A stretch of DNA of 64,000 nt from Neokomagataea thailandica NBRC 106555 (lineage in GTDB: Bacteria; Pseudomonadota; Alphaproteobacteria; Acetobacterales; Acetobacteraceae), in contig NZ_BCZB01000003.1 in NCBI RefSeq assembly GCF_001598495.1, positions 62,001 through 126,000 of the forward strand, given 5' to 3'. This document shows positions 34,974-44,607 of the stretch, one piece after another. A program made the position numbers and the translations under genes. Below the pieces are notes generated by a model. That model saw only the letters and a program-made list of their open reading frames with translations. It had not been told where the DNA came from and ran no database searches. Numbering within the stretch: position 1 is the first letter of the stretch; each line of letters starts with the position of its first letter.

Positions 34974-36455
34974 ATGGAATTTAATCCCCTCCCGCGCGTA
35001 GCTGTTGTTGCTATTGTTCGTGATGAAGCTACAGATATTCTAAGCTGGCTTGGATGGTATATTAAGCTCGGTGTCGAAACACTGGTTATCTTCGATGACG
35101 GTTCATCGGATGGAACGGAGCGTATCATCGCAGATGCGGTGTATACTCATGATATTCGTTTATATAAAATTGAAAATGGGAATGGGGCGCATATAGAGCG
35201 TCAAAAAAATATTTATCTGTATGCTTTGAAAGAGCTTAAAAAAACACATGATTGGGTAGGTTTTTTTGATTCTGATGAATACTTATATTTAGAAAATTCA
35301 TATTCAATTCCCGCTTATTTAGAAAAAATATCTCAAAATGTTGGTGCTATAGGTTTCCACTGGTGCAATTATGGAAGTTCGGGTCATGTCTTAAAACCGA
35401 ACACATCACTTATCCACGCGTTTGATCACCATTCGCACTCCAATGAAACAATTAACCGACATATAAAGACTCTTCTGCGTACAGATAGTTGGTCTGGCGA
35501 ATGGGAAAACGTTCATTGTTTTCCCTTGCAACGCGGTAGATATGTTGATGCATCCGGTAACGATATTGAGTGGAGCACTCTAAAGGGCGTGACAGCGCAC
35601 CCACCGACATGGGAGGGGGGACGTATACTACATTACCAAACACGCAGTATGGAGCACTACGTCGAAAGAGCTAAGCGTCGTAAAGATATAGAACTGCACG
35701 TATATAATTTTTTTCAGTCAGACTGTAATGAACTATATTATCAGGAACCTAAAAAATATATTGATGATGTGAATAAATGGTCTCGTAAAGTTCTCGACTA
35801 TTCATATATGCGCGCTTTAAATACATTGATAAATTTAATTAAAATAGAAAAAACAGAAAATATATCAGGTATTAATTTTAATATATTTGAACTTACCAAT
35901 ATAAACGGAGATGGATTGTGCTTTGAAAAAAATAGAATTATTACTCAAAAAAATAGGTATAATTTAGATGGAAAATTATTCGTCATTTACTCGGGGGAGT
36001 TTTTGGGTGATTATGTTTATATATTCTGCTGCAATCAATATGGTTATTTAAATAATATAAATTTATATGATAACTATGCGATAGGAGTAAGTTTTACAAA
36101 GCTGATAGCTACCTTATCGGGAGAAGGAAATAATCTCTTATTACAGAGAATAGAGAATAAAAAATATCTACGCTTGCGGGGTGACGAGAATTACCCTGTT
36201 GAAACAATAAATTACTCCGAAATTGATGAAAATTCCTTATTCTCATTTAAGGATTATGATAAAAAATCAATAAATGTTTCCTTATTTATACTCCTACAAG
36301 ACGCGCTTTCGAAGAAAATTACTCTAAAAACCTTGGTACGCATTGCGCAGCGAGATCTGAAAAATACAGTATCACTATTGCCGTTGCTTATTCCAAATTT
36401 ACCACAGGCTGATAGAGAAAAGTTCGAAACAGTATTAGGGTTTAAAATCCAGTAA
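34974..36455 (+). CDS. Glycosyltransferase family 2-like protein (GT92/DUF23 type) with AT-rich C-terminal extension
   Basis: A 493-residue cytosolic protein. The N-terminal 260 residues form a glycosyltransferase fold: VAIVRDEATDILSWLGWYIKLG, FDDGSSDGT, and WVGFFDSDEYL, a DxD-like motif at about 110. This is the pattern of the family 92/DUF23 group. The C-terminal part (after about 270) is extremely AT-rich, contains a possible beta-trefoil-like stretch (LLLQRIENKKYLRLRGDENY) and is unrecognised. I prefer the ATG at 34974 with gagg upstream over a GTG at 34950. Its end overlaps the convergent dehydrogenase gene by 14 bases. Composition suggests horizontal acquisition. Confidence 0.72.
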   Translation: MEFNPLPRVAVVAIVRDEATDILSWLGWYIKLGVETLVIFDDGSSDGTERIIADAVYTHDIRLYKIENGNGAHIERQKNIYLYALKELKKTHDWVGFFDSDEYLYLENSYSIPAYLEKISQNVGAIGFHWCNYGSSGHVLKPNTSLIHAFDHHSHSNETINRHIKTLLRTDSWSGEWENVHCFPLQRGRYVDASGNDIEWSTLKGVTAHPPTWEGGRILHYQTRSMEHYVERAKRRKDIELHVYNFFQSDCNELYYQEPKKYIDDVNKWSRKVLDYSYMRALNTLINLIKIEKTENISGINFNIFELTNINGDGLCFEKNRIITQKNRYNLDGKLFVIYSGEFLGDYVYIFCCNQYGYLNNINLYDNYAIGVSFTKLIATLSGEGNNLLLQRIENKKYLRLRGDENYPVETINYSEIDENSLFSFKDYDKKSINVSLFILLQDALSKKITLKTLVRIAQRDLKNTVSLLPLLIPNLPQADREKFETVLGFKIQ

Positions 36456-37452
36456 GCACGGTTTTTCCTATAGTCATACCGCTTTCTTGGGCCTGATGCG
36501 CCGTTAAAAGATTGGGTAGTGTTATTGGTCCCAAATTCGTATGACAGGTGCTTCGTAACAGTCCTGTTTCCACTAAAGACGTAATTTGAGAAAGAATATG
36601 GCCTTGTGCAGCCATATCTGGTGTATCAAAAAGCGGCCGTGTAAACATAAACTCCCAATGCACGGATAATGACTTACGCTTGAATGGCATAATATCAAAA
36701 CTTCCTGGATCATCAATTAAGGCCAAAGAACCTTGAGGGGACAGAATTTTTAAAATGGCGTCTTTATGCTTTGCTGTGTGTGTGAGGCTTGCAACGTAAC
36801 GGACTTCTGGGATGCCAATACGCTTTAACTCTTGATCGAGAGGGCGAGTGTGGTTGATGATATGGTGTGCCCCCATTTCTTCACACCATTTATACGTTTC
36901 TGGGCGTGAAGCTGTTGCGATAACGCGCAATCCTGTTAAACGGCGCGCGAGTTGAATAAGAATAGACCCAACACCACCTGCGCCGCCGATGATCAGAAGA
37001 CTATCACCAGAAAAAATACTGCCATTCGGCACACGCAAGCGATCGAACAATAATTCCCACGCAGTAATTGCCGTTAAAGGCATGGCTGCAGCCTGATAAT
37101 CATCGAGTGTCTTAGGAGCATGTGCAATCAACCGCTCATCCACTGCTTGATACTGAGCGTTACTGCCTGCGCGTGAGGCGCTCCCAGCATAAAACACACG
37201 ATCTCCCGAGCGGAAGTTATAAACATTTCCTCCGGTAGCAACGATGGTTCCGCACGCATCGTAGCCGAGAATACGTGCACGCTCTTCGGGTGGATTTATC
37301 TGACGTAGTTTGGTATCGACGGGATTAACAGAAACAGCCGAAATCTCGACAATAACATCATGAAGTCCCGGTTCAGGCGTAGGGACAGACAATTCGACTA
37401 AGGCATCACTATCTGCCAGATTTGTCGCACGTAGATGCCCAAAAGCTTTCAT
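36442..37452 (-). CDS. Zinc-type alcohol dehydrogenase-like / quinone oxidoreductase family protein
   Basis: A 336-residue medium-chain reductase of the zinc-lacking quinone-oxidoreductase group. It shows VIVEISAVSVNPVDTKLRQ near 35, GYDACGTIVATG near 65, and the NADPH-binding segment LLIIGGAGGVGSILIQLARRL near 155. No structural zinc cluster is present, so it most likely reduces enones or quinones with NADPH. The gene is co-directional with the UbiH-like and nitroreductase genes, 28 bases downstream of the former. Confidence 0.85.
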   Translation of the reverse strand: MKAFGHLRATNLADSDALVELSVPTPEPGLHDVIVEISAVSVNPVDTKLRQINPPEERARILGYDACGTIVATGGNVYNFRSGDRVFYAGSASRAGSNAQYQAVDERLIAHAPKTLDDYQAAAMPLTAITAWELLFDRLRVPNGSIFSGDSLLIIGGAGGVGSILIQLARRLTGLRVIATASRPETYKWCEEMGAHHIINHTRPLDQELKRIGIPEVRYVASLTHTAKHKDAILKILSPQGSLALIDDPGSFDIMPFKRKSLSVHWEFMFTRPLFDTPDMAAQGHILSQITSLVETGLLRSTCHTNLGPITLPNLLTAHQAQESGMTIGKTVLTGF

Positions 37453-37480
37453 AACCTATATCCTTTTAATGTATAAATAA

Positions 37481-38665
37481 TTATTTTTGTCTGTCCATTA
37501 ACATACCGGTAATCGCCTTTTTAAAAGGCATCAGATGATTGGCTAGGTTAAGTCCTAAACGGCGAACCACCATAGCAGGGCGGCTATCACGCGTATATAA
37601 AGTGGCTATTGCGTTAGTGCCTGCATAGAGGGGTAATGTTGCACGTCTATGTTGACGTTCATATTGCATTAACACGCGTGTAGTCCCCGCATCACCGGGG
37701 CCATTAGCAATAGCACGCGCCAAGGTTTCTTGCGCACGCAAACCTAAATTAAAGCCATGCGCTGTAATTGGATGCATACCAACGGCCGCATCGCCAATCA
37801 GTGCTAAACGTGCTGCCCTAAAACGATGAGCAAAAACGGTTTTCAAGGGATAAGAACAGCGTTCACTGTCCAAAGACAGTTCGCCCAGACGGCCACCGGA
37901 GCGTTGTGTGATCTCAGCGTTGAAGGCTTCTTCATCACATATGCTCAGACGATCAATGTCTTCTTTTTCTAAAGTAAGAACGAGGGAAGAGACATGCCTC
38001 GCCCGCTCATCAGGAGCGACTGGCAAGAATGCGATTGTTTGCCCTGCATCAAACCACTGTAAAGCTGTATGGTCATGTGGCTTCTGATGACGGACCCGGC
38101 ATACAAGAATACTACGCTTAAAGTCGTCAATAATTGCGCCGATACCGGCAGATTCACGCATGCGGGAAAAGCGACCATCTGCAGCGACGATCAAATCTGC
38201 TGTTAAGGCCTCTCCGCCATTCAGCACCACTCGCGCCGAACGTTCAGTATGTACAGTTTGTTCAATGTGAGTACCGGCACGAATGGTTAAACGTGGCGTT
38301 CGTGCCGCGATACGATACAATGATTGGCGGATAAAGTGATTGGCCACCATAAAGCCAAGAGCATTTGGTCCGTCTTTTGGAGCATTAAAGATCAACGGAA
38401 GAGTATGATCTTTTCCCGTCTCCACGCGTGCTGTATGCATGGGGCAAATAACATTCTCTGGTATTTCATCCCATGCTCCAGCACGTTTTAACCAATGGGC
38501 AGCATGATGTGTTAGAGCGATTTCACGTCCATCAAAAGGCGGGTCCGCTAGAATGCTTTGTGGCGAACGTTCAAGTATGCAAACTTGCCGTCCATCACGG
38601 GCTAGTGAAATACCGCAAGCCAAACCAGTGGGGCCACCGCCAATAATGATGACGTCGTAATGCAT
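37481..38665 (-). CDS. UbiH/UbiF/Coq6-family FAD-dependent hydroxylase
   Basis: A 394-residue flavoprotein monooxygenase. The FAD motif IIGGGPTGLACGISLARDG is at the N-terminus. The second FAD motif, in the GD region, is IGDAAVGMHPITAHGFNLGL near residue 290, typical of ubiquinone ring hydroxylases. It probably hydroxylates a ubiquinone precursor, though which ring position cannot be read. It lies 3 bases after the nitroreductase-like gene. Confidence 0.85.
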   Translation of the reverse strand: MHYDVIIIGGGPTGLACGISLARDGRQVCILERSPQSILADPPFDGREIALTHHAAHWLKRAGAWDEIPENVICPMHTARVETGKDHTLPLIFNAPKDGPNALGFMVANHFIRQSLYRIAARTPRLTIRAGTHIEQTVHTERSARVVLNGGEALTADLIVAADGRFSRMRESAGIGAIIDDFKRSILVCRVRHQKPHDHTALQWFDAGQTIAFLPVAPDERARHVSSLVLTLEKEDIDRLSICDEEAFNAEITQRSGGRLGELSLDSERCSYPLKTVFAHRFRAARLALIGDAAVGMHPITAHGFNLGLRAQETLARAIANGPGDAGTTRVLMQYERQHRRATLPLYAGTNAIATLYTRDSRPAMVVRRLGLNLANHLMPFKKAITGMLMDRQK

Positions 38666-38668
38666 GTT

Positions 38669-39265
38669 CTAGCCTTCATCTGCCGCAAAAGAGACCGGTT
38701 TGCCCTGCCATAAGGCCATATAAGATTCAATATCTGGGCGGCGTTTCTTGGGGATATCTCCAGACGGCGTACCAATGAGCAAAAGCCCCTCAAGGCGGTG
38801 TGGTGCAGGAAGGCCCAAGTTTTCTAGAAAAGAACGGTCTTTTTGGAACGCTCCAGTGACCCACACACCACCAAACCCTTCCACGTGCAGCGCGTTAAGA
38901 ACATTCATGGCGCCCGCAGCAAGAGCCATTTCTTGTTCAACAACCGGGATTTTCGCTTCTGGTTGAGCATGAAAGCCAAGCGCTATAATCGCCGGCATTG
39001 TACGCATACGCTCACGGCGCCTTAAGCGATTAGCTTCCGGCATATCGGGGGATTGACGCAAAAGTGCTTCATAAAACTGGGAGGCAAAGGACTCACGGTA
39101 TGCTCCGGTGATGACCGTATAACGCCAAGGACGGAGTCTTCCATGATCAGGGGCGCGTAATCCTGCTGAGAGGATACGAGCAAGCTGGTTACCAGCAGGG
39201 GCAGGCTCAACGAGTTGATCAGTTGAGGCGCGTGAGAGAAGGGCATCGAGAACAGATTGGCTCAT
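38669..39265 (-). CDS. Nitroreductase-family protein (YdjA-like)
   Basis: A 198-residue FMN-dependent reductase. The N-terminal AGLRAPDHGRLRPWRYTVI region, with a basic FMN-binding pattern, and the C-terminal GFGGVWVTGAF and LLLIGTPSGD segments match the YdjA branch. The ATG at 39265 (MSQSVLDALLSRAS) is preferred to 39376, because the longer form would overlap the start of hisB on the other strand and adds non-family sequence. It is divergent from hisB with a 98-base gap that must hold both promoters. Confidence 0.83.
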   Translation of the reverse strand: MSQSVLDALLSRASTDQLVEPAPAGNQLARILSAGLRAPDHGRLRPWRYTVITGAYRESFASQFYEALLRQSPDMPEANRLRRRERMRTMPAIIALGFHAQPEAKIPVVEQEMALAAGAMNVLNALHVEGFGGVWVTGAFQKDRSFLENLGLPAPHRLEGLLLIGTPSGDIPKKRRPDIESYMALWQGKPVSFAADEG

Positions 39266-39363
39266 ATAAAGAGATATGGAACGGACCGTCCATTCCGCCA
39301 AGGGGAAAGATTGCATGCCGGAAGAGCGTGGCAATAACTGCCCGGGTGGTGTAACAATACCGT

Positions 39364-39960
39364 ATGAACGATACACGTCACGCAGAGCTGGCGCGCGCGA
39401 CCAGCGAAACCGATATCTCCATTGCTCTTACCTTGGATGGTGAAGGACGCTCTGACATCCAAACAGGCATTGGTTTTTTTGACCATATGCTGACTGCCCT
39501 TGCACGTCACGGCGGTTTAGATCTGACCGTGCATGCTAAGGGGGATCTGCACATTGACGGTCATCATACAGTTGAAGATATCGGAATCGTACTGGGGCAG
39601 GTTCTACGTCAAGCCGTTGGGGACAAGCGCGGTATTGAACGCTTTGGTCATGCTTTGGTGCCATTAGATGAGGCCTTGTGTGAAGCTGTAGTTGATCTGT
39701 CCGGCCGTCCTTACCTCGCGTGGAATGTTATATTCACACGTGAGAAAATCGGTGAGATGGACACAGAACTCTTTGAAGAATTTTTCCGGGCGTTTGCTAT
39801 GTCTGCCCATATTGCTCTGCACCTGACCACCAAGTCCGGCACAAACGCTCATCATATTGCAGAGAGCACCTTTAAGGCTGTGGCGCGTGCTTTAAGAATG
39901 GCTATTTCCCGTGACCCACGTGCAATCGGCACCATCCCATCTACAAAGGGGGTGCTGTGA
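39364..39960 (+). CDS. hisB: Imidazoleglycerol-phosphate dehydratase
   Basis: A 198-residue enzyme for the sixth step of histidine synthesis. The duplicated metal-binding His motifs are intact: [15 protein letters not shown] and [11 protein letters not shown] in the first half, and MSAHIALHL and [13 protein letters not shown] in the second. It is monofunctional, with no phosphatase domain. It is the first gene of the his operon in this window, and its stop overlaps the next start (GTGA). Confidence 0.96.
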   Translation: MNDTRHAELARATSETDISIALTLDGEGRSDIQTGIGFFDHMLTALARHGGLDLTVHAKGDLHIDGHHTVEDIGIVLGQVLRQAVGDKRGIERFGHALVPLDEALCEAVVDLSGRPYLAWNVIFTREKIGEMDTELFEEFFRAFAMSAHIALHLTTKSGTNAHHIAESTFKAVARALRMAISRDPRAIGTIPSTKGVL

Positions 39961-40340
39961 AAACGTATCGAGCTTTTATCTCCCCTGCAGCTGATATTGT
40001 GCTTGTGAAGCAAGGGGGGGCTCGTCGTGTTCTGCTCTTGGGGCCACTCGGCCTTTTATGGCTTGGGTCTTGGATAGGGGCACTATGCGCAGCCTCAATA
40101 GAGATCCTCGCGTTAAAATTTTGTCCCATGCCATATGAATGGGCTGTACTCTGTGCCTGCCATTTTATATTCGCCGTTTTCTTTCCCGAACTGCGCCAAT
40201 GGGAATTAACATTGGCTGGATACAACCATTATGAGGGAGACATGATCATCGCTCCCAATCATAATCAAGCCTTGCTGCGTATACTGGACCGCCAAGTCTT
40301 CACTGATGCACCACCGGAGCTGCCATGCGTGTTGTCGTAA
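39957..40340 (+). CDS. DUF2628-like membrane protein inside the his operon
   Basis: A 127-residue protein with a hydrophobic central part (about residues 25-70, two or three membrane helices) and the DUF2628-type tail [19 protein letters not shown]. The GTG start overlaps the hisB stop, and its end overlaps the hisH start (40325), so it is translationally coupled into histidine biosynthesis. A function in the pathway is not known. Similar small membrane proteins occur between hisB and hisH in other alphaproteobacteria, which suggests a conserved operon passenger. Confidence 0.8.
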   Translation: MKTYRAFISPAADIVLVKQGGARRVLLLGPLGLLWLGSWIGALCAASIEILALKFCPMPYEWAVLCACHFIFAVFFPELRQWELTLAGYNHYEGDMIIAPNHNQALLRILDRQVFTDAPPELPCVLS

Positions 40341-40963
40341 TTGATTATAACGGAGGCAATCTTGCGTCTGCTGCCGAGGCGGCCCGCAAGTCTGCTGCAC
40401 GTTTTGACCTGAACGCTGATGTCGTCATCTCACGTGAACCTCATACCATTCTTAATGCTGACCGCCTTATTTTGCCCGGGCAGGGTGCTATGGCCGATTG
40501 CGCCAAAGGGTTAGGTCAGGAGTTACGCGGCTTATTAGAAGAAGCAACAGCAAACGGCACCCCCTTTCTGGGGATTTGCGTTGGCATGCAGCTCATGTGT
40601 GACTACGGTGTTGAATACGGACGCACAGAAGGTCTGGGGTGGATTTCTGGCTCTATTCAGCGCATGAGCGAGGCTGAAAAAAACAATTTACGCTTGCCAC
40701 ATATGGGCTGGAACACACTCGACTTTACACCGGGCCAGCATCATCTGACCAAAGGGCTAACACCGGGAGAGCACGGGTATTTTGTGCATTCTTATGCCCT
40801 TCATAACGGTGACCAGAGTGACCTCGTGGCGAGCAGTCATTATGGCGAACAAGTGCCAGCTATTGTTGCGCGTGGTAATCGTTGCGGCACGCAATTTCAC
40901 GTAGAGAAAAGCCAAGATGTTGGCCTGATGATCATGGGTAATTTTCTTAAATGGGACGTGTAA
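40325..40963 (+). CDS. hisH: Imidazole glycerol phosphate synthase, glutaminase subunit
   Basis: A 212-residue class I glutamine amidotransferase that supplies ammonia to HisF. The nucleophile Cys is in FLGICVGMQLM near residue 85, the catalytic His in QFHVEKSQDVG near 190, with the following Glu two residues later. It starts inside the previous gene, and its last codons overlap the GNAT-HisA start. Confidence 0.96.
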   Translation: MRVVVIDYNGGNLASAAEAARKSAARFDLNADVVISREPHTILNADRLILPGQGAMADCAKGLGQELRGLLEEATANGTPFLGICVGMQLMCDYGVEYGRTEGLGWISGSIQRMSEAEKNNLRLPHMGWNTLDFTPGQHHLTKGLTPGEHGYFVHSYALHNGDQSDLVASSHYGEQVPAIVARGNRCGTQFHVEKSQDVGLMIMGNFLKWDV

Positions 40964-42285
40964 AGATCGTTTGTGAACGTGTCTCTTCAGGGTTATCTGA
41001 AGATGACTTGGAAATGCTGTGTGAAGCCGCGCTTGCGGGTATTTTAGATGGCGGTGGGTTTGGGTGGGTTCGCCCGCCGAGTAGAGACGTTCTGAAACGC
41101 TATTTTGAAGGCTTACAACTCGTTCAAGAGCGCCATCTTTACGTGATACGTGACGAAGAGGGCCTTATCTGTGGTGCAGGGCAGTTAGTACGCCCTCCCG
41201 CCAGCTATGAAGCACATGCAGCGACAGCCACGCTGACCGCCTTTTTTATTGCTCCCTATGCACGTGGGCGCGGGTTAGGAAAAACATTAATAGCAACCAT
41301 GCTCCAAGGAGCAAAAGCCATTGGTTGCAAAGTTGTAAATTGTGATGTTCGTGAAACACATAGTGGTGCAATTCGTCTCTTTCGTTCGTTTGGCTTCGAA
41401 CAATGGGGGACACATCCTTATTACGCCCGGATCGGAGGCCAGACAGTGCGCGGTATTTTTCTTTCCAAACTTCTTGCAGATGACCATGAAGCAGCAGAGT
41501 GGCGTATGTCTCCCGAAACGGGCGTGACGCATGGAACAGTACGTAAACCCCTGACGCTCTATCCTGCGATTGATTTAAAAGATGGTGCTTGCGTACGGTT
41601 GCGGCGCGGTGAAATGGATGATGCGACACATTATTCTGATGACCCCGGCGCTCAAGCAAAGACTTTTGCTGATGCGGGTTGCCAATATCTCCATGTCGTT
41701 GATTTAAATGGTGCTTTTGCTGGCCGATCAGTCAATTACGCTGCCATTGAAGCTATTGTCCGCGCCACGGACCTTCCAGTTCAGTTAGGGGGAGGGATAC
41801 GCGATATGGAAGGGATTGAGCGTTGGCTTTCTGCCGGTGTGGAGCGTGTTATTTTGGGCTCCGTTGCTGTGAAAGATCCAGAGCTGGTGCGCCAGGCGGC
41901 TCGTGCTTTCCCTGGGCGCATCGTCGCCGGAATTGATGCTCGTCATGGTAAAGTCGCGACAGAAGGTTGGGCTGAAGTCTCTGAACTTGAGGCCAATGAC
42001 CTCGCATTGCGGATGGAAGATGCCGGCGTATCGGCGGTTATTTTCACCGAAATCAGTCGTGATGGTATGCTAGCAGGGCTTGACCTTGAGCAAACGGCAG
42101 CTATGGCGAAGTCTCTGTCTATTCCAGTCATTGCAAGCGGCGGCGTGGGAACATTAGAGCATTTGCGGGCTCTACGTGATATCGCGCAGGATGTGCCGGG
42201 GATCTCAGGCGCCATTGTGGGGCGGGCCCTTTATGATGGCCGCGTACACTTAGATGAAGCGTTGGAGTTGTTTAAATCATGTTAA
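40951..42285 (+). CDS. hisA: Fusion of a GNAT acetyltransferase domain to HisA (ProFAR isomerase)
   Basis: A single open frame of 444 residues. Residues 1 to about 178 form a GNAT N-acetyltransferase domain, with the acetyl-CoA motif [11 protein letters not shown] near 105 and the usual [16 protein letters not shown] near 140. Residues from about 200 form a complete HisA TIM barrel, with catalytic Asp in YPAIDLKDG near 208 and Asp in VAGIDARHG near 330, and phosphate-binding GGGIRD and ASGGVG. An internal ATG at 41506 with a weak gag six bases upstream could give a separate 259-residue HisA. The start overlaps hisH and the end overlaps hisF. HisA function is certain; whether one or two proteins are made is not. 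Confidence 0.88.
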   Translation: MGRVKIVCERVSSGLSEDDLEMLCEAALAGILDGGGFGWVRPPSRDVLKRYFEGLQLVQERHLYVIRDEEGLICGAGQLVRPPASYEAHAATATLTAFFIAPYARGRGLGKTLIATMLQGAKAIGCKVVNCDVRETHSGAIRLFRSFGFEQWGTHPYYARIGGQTVRGIFLSKLLADDHEAAEWRMSPETGVTHGTVRKPLTLYPAIDLKDGACVRLRRGEMDDATHYSDDPGAQAKTFADAGCQYLHVVDLNGAFAGRSVNYAAIEAIVRATDLPVQLGGGIRDMEGIERWLSAGVERVILGSVAVKDPELVRQAARAFPGRIVAGIDARHGKVATEGWAEVSELEANDLALRMEDAGVSAVIFTEISRDGMLAGLDLEQTAAMAKSLSIPVIASGGVGTLEHLRALRDIAQDVPGISGAIVGRALYDGRVHLDEALELFKSC

Positions 42286-43040
42286 AGCTCCGCGTTATTC
42301 CCTGCCTTGACGTGAAAGACGGCAGGGTCGTTAAAGGCGTAAACTTTGTCTCCCTTCGCGATGCTGGAGATCCCGTTGAGCAGGCCAAGCTCTACGATGC
42401 GGCTGGCGCGGATGAACTGACCTTTTTGGATATTACCGCTAGCGTTGAGAACCGTGATACGATTTTAGATGTCGTACGGCGTACAGCAGAAGCCATCTGC
42501 CTGCCTTTAACCGTTGGCGGTGGCGTTCGTAGCTGTGACGATATGCGGCGCCTTTTGCTCTCTGGCGCAGATAAATGTGCCGTAAACTCTGCGGCAATTC
42601 GTAATCCCAATCTCATTGCAGAAGCGGCAGAACGTTTTGGCTCTCAGTGTATCGTTGTGGCTATTGATGCGCGTTCAAACGGGAAGGGGGGATGGGAAGT
42701 TTACGCCAAGGGCGGCCGAGAACCAACCGGGCTAGATGCCATTGAATGGGCTAAGCGTATGGCGGATCTAGGTGCCGGAGAAATTCTTCTAACAAGTATG
42801 GACCGAGACGGCACAAAAGCAGGGTTTGATTTGGATCTCTTACGTGCTGTGTGCGGTGCTGTGACGGTTCCAGTCGTTGCATCCGGTGGTGTGGGGACTG
42901 CGGAACATTTTGTGGATGGCGCACATGCCGGTGCAAGTGCATTGCTTGCCGCTAGTGTATTCCACTTTGGCCAATTAAGCGTTGGCGACGTTAAAAAAAC
43001 AATGAAAGAAGCTGGGTTACCAGTTCGTATAGGGAGATAA
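42279..43040 (+). CDS. hisF: Imidazole glycerol phosphate synthase, cyclase subunit
   Basis: A 253-residue TIM-barrel enzyme partnering HisH. The N-terminal [18 protein letters not shown] with catalytic Asp, the second catalytic Asp in [15 protein letters not shown] near 178, and the phosphate loops VGGGVRS and ASGGVGT are all present. It overlaps the hisA end by 7 bases. Confidence 0.97.
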   Translation: MLKLRVIPCLDVKDGRVVKGVNFVSLRDAGDPVEQAKLYDAAGADELTFLDITASVENRDTILDVVRRTAEAICLPLTVGGGVRSCDDMRRLLLSGADKCAVNSAAIRNPNLIAEAAERFGSQCIVVAIDARSNGKGGWEVYAKGGREPTGLDAIEWAKRMADLGAGEILLTSMDRDGTKAGFDLDLLRAVCGAVTVPVVASGGVGTAEHFVDGAHAGASALLAASVFHFGQLSVGDVKKTMKEAGLPVRIGR

Positions 43041-43044
43041 AATT

Positions 43045-43410
43045 ATGGCAAAAGCCGATAAAAAAATTGAAAGCGTCCCCGTAGACCATATTTTACACCG
43101 CCTCTACGAGACTGTTCTCTCGCGTCGTGGCACAGACCCAAATTTAAGTCACTCTGCTCGCCTCATGGCGCGTGGCCGGAATAAAGTCGCTCAAAAATTT
43201 GGGGAAGAGGCAGTTGAATGTCTCATTGAAGCCGTAAATGGTAACCGCAAAGAACTGATTAGTGAGAGTGCTGATGTTCTCTATCATTTGATCGTCATGC
43301 TAGTTGATTGTGGTGTATCTCTTGATGATGTGTGGAAAGAACTCAAGCGTCGAGAGGGTGTAAGTGGTATTACTGAAAAGTTGTCTCGTCCCCAGAAAAA
43401 GCCTGAATAA
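43045..43410 (+). CDS. hisE: Phosphoribosyl-ATP pyrophosphohydrolase
   Basis: A 121-residue MazG-like pyrophosphatase for the second histidine step. The metal-binding helix pattern [17 protein letters not shown], with [13 protein letters not shown] downstream, is diagnostic. It is a separate gene, not fused to HisI, and follows hisF by 4 bases. Confidence 0.95.
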   Translation: MAKADKKIESVPVDHILHRLYETVLSRRGTDPNLSHSARLMARGRNKVAQKFGEEAVECLIEAVNGNRKELISESADVLYHLIVMLVDCGVSLDDVWKELKRREGVSGITEKLSRPQKKPE

Positions 43411-43421
43411 GGATTTCCAAC

Positions 43422-43787
43422 GTGACCTACGATCAAAATAATATATTTTCCCGTATTTTACGGGACGAGATTCCCTGTAATAAAGTATATGAAAATGAAT
43501 ATGCACTTGCATTTCATGACATAGCACCACATGCACCTGTACATATTTTGGTTATTCCTAAAGGAGCATATGAATCTATTATTGATTTCAGCGCACATGC
43601 TTCATCTGATGAAGTTTCAGGCTTTTGGAAAGCCGTCTCTCATGTTGCGGACCAGCAGGGCATCACGAAAGATGGTTGCCGCATTCTTAGTAATGTTGGC
43701 GCCAATGGCGGGCAAGAAGTCCCCCATTTTCACGTACATCTGCTCGGCGGCGTTTTCTTGGGGCCAATTTTGTTCAAAAAACTGTAA
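43422..43787 (+). CDS. HIT-family nucleotide-binding protein (HinT-like)
   Basis: A 121-residue histidine-triad hydrolase acting on purine nucleoside phosphoramidates. The triad motif is HFHVHLLGG near residue 104, and the N-terminal NIFSRILRDEIPCNKVYE is typical of HinT. The start is a GTG at 43422, 11 bases after hisE. It is commonly found at the end of alphaproteobacterial his operons. Confidence 0.92.
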   Translation: MTYDQNNIFSRILRDEIPCNKVYENEYALAFHDIAPHAPVHILVIPKGAYESIIDFSAHASSDEVSGFWKAVSHVADQQGITKDGCRILSNVGANGGQEVPHFHVHLLGGVFLGPILFKKL

Positions 43788-43835
43788 AACTACTTGCATG
43801 GAGTGGTAGAGCCTGATAAAAGCCGCTTCACTCTA

Positions 43836-43911
43836 GTCCCGTTCGTCTAGAGGCCTAGGACACCGCCCTCTCACGGCGGCAACACGGGTTCGAATCCCGT
43901 ACGGGACACCA
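43836..43911 (+). tRNA. tRNA-Glu (anticodon CUC)
   Basis: A 76-base tRNA. The acceptor stem gtcccgt/acgggac, the anticodon stem ccgcc/ggcgg around ctCTCac and the T-arm cgggttcgaatcccg are all present, with an encoded CCA. Degenerate phage and IS sequences start after its 3' end, which suggests it has served as an integration site. Confidence 0.96.
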
Positions 43912-44018
43912 TGTAAAATCTAATAAAATTAAGGATTTTGCACGGTTCTTCATTATGAATGTTGTCTATCATAATACAACTTGCGTAAAGTACGCGTAAG
44001 AAGAACAAAACAACATAA

Positions 44019-44186
44019 CTCAAGAAACAAAAAAGCAAACCGATTGACCTCGATCACGGCACTCAGATACTTCACCGGATAATGCTCTACCGTATCCGGA
44101 AGCTTAAAATCGCTGATGGCAATGCCGTAAGTGAGGGTTTAATCCGTGTTGAGCGTGCTGGGCTTTTGTTTGTCGGCTCTGCTTAA
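44019..44186 (+). pseudogene. Unrecognised coding fragment without a start
   Basis: A 55-codon frame without a start codon has clear protein character (for example PIDLDHGTQILHRIMLYRIR, and ending in RAGLLFVGSA) and stops at 44184-44186. It is probably the end of a decayed phage or island gene. The family is unknown. Confidence 0.35.
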
Positions 44187-44199
44187 AAATTCCTAGCAG

Positions 44200-44478
44200 C
44201 TATAGTGTTCCGTGTCGGCGAAATGCCCTCGTATCATTGTTCTTATTGATCGCTCGGTTCAGATATTCTCATCCCGATATAGATCCCATCAACGCGCTAG
44301 ATTCTGGAAATCCTGTGTATCTCCAATACCAATATAAGCGCTTGTCCATTGTCTAGTGCTGAACTCAGCGATAAATCATTGAATGATCGATGTTGATACC
44401 ACGCTCAGCCAGCATGGCTTATACCCGTGAGCGTTCAAAGAAATACATCACCATAAAATAACGCCCCTTGAAAGCACT
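44200..44478 (-). pseudogene. IS6-family (IS240-like) transposase relic, N-terminal half with stops
   Basis: Read on the minus strand in one frame, the sequence gives SAFKGRYF at the start, AMLAERGINIDHSMIYR (the HTH region), then MDKRLYWYWRYTGFPESS and EYLNRAINKNNDT. This is the order of an IS6-family transposase N-terminal half. Four in-frame stop codons interrupt it before a final stop at 44200, so it is dead. It differs in type from the IS6 copy at 23.7-24.4 kb, being closer to the FKGRxF branch. Confidence 0.78.
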
Positions 44479-44607
44479 CTTATCAATAGCCCTGCCTCAA
44501 AACCCAGCGAGTTTCCAAATAAGTGCTAAAACTTTATGACAGGGCTCGTCTAGGGCATGTGGGAGAGGTTTTGATCGCGACATGTCTAGCATATTTTGGA
44601 AGCAGAA

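Noticed and set aside
39266-39376. Longer N-terminus for the nitroreductase
   Set aside because: It would cover the divergent promoter and the hisB start, and the ATG at 39265 matches the family.
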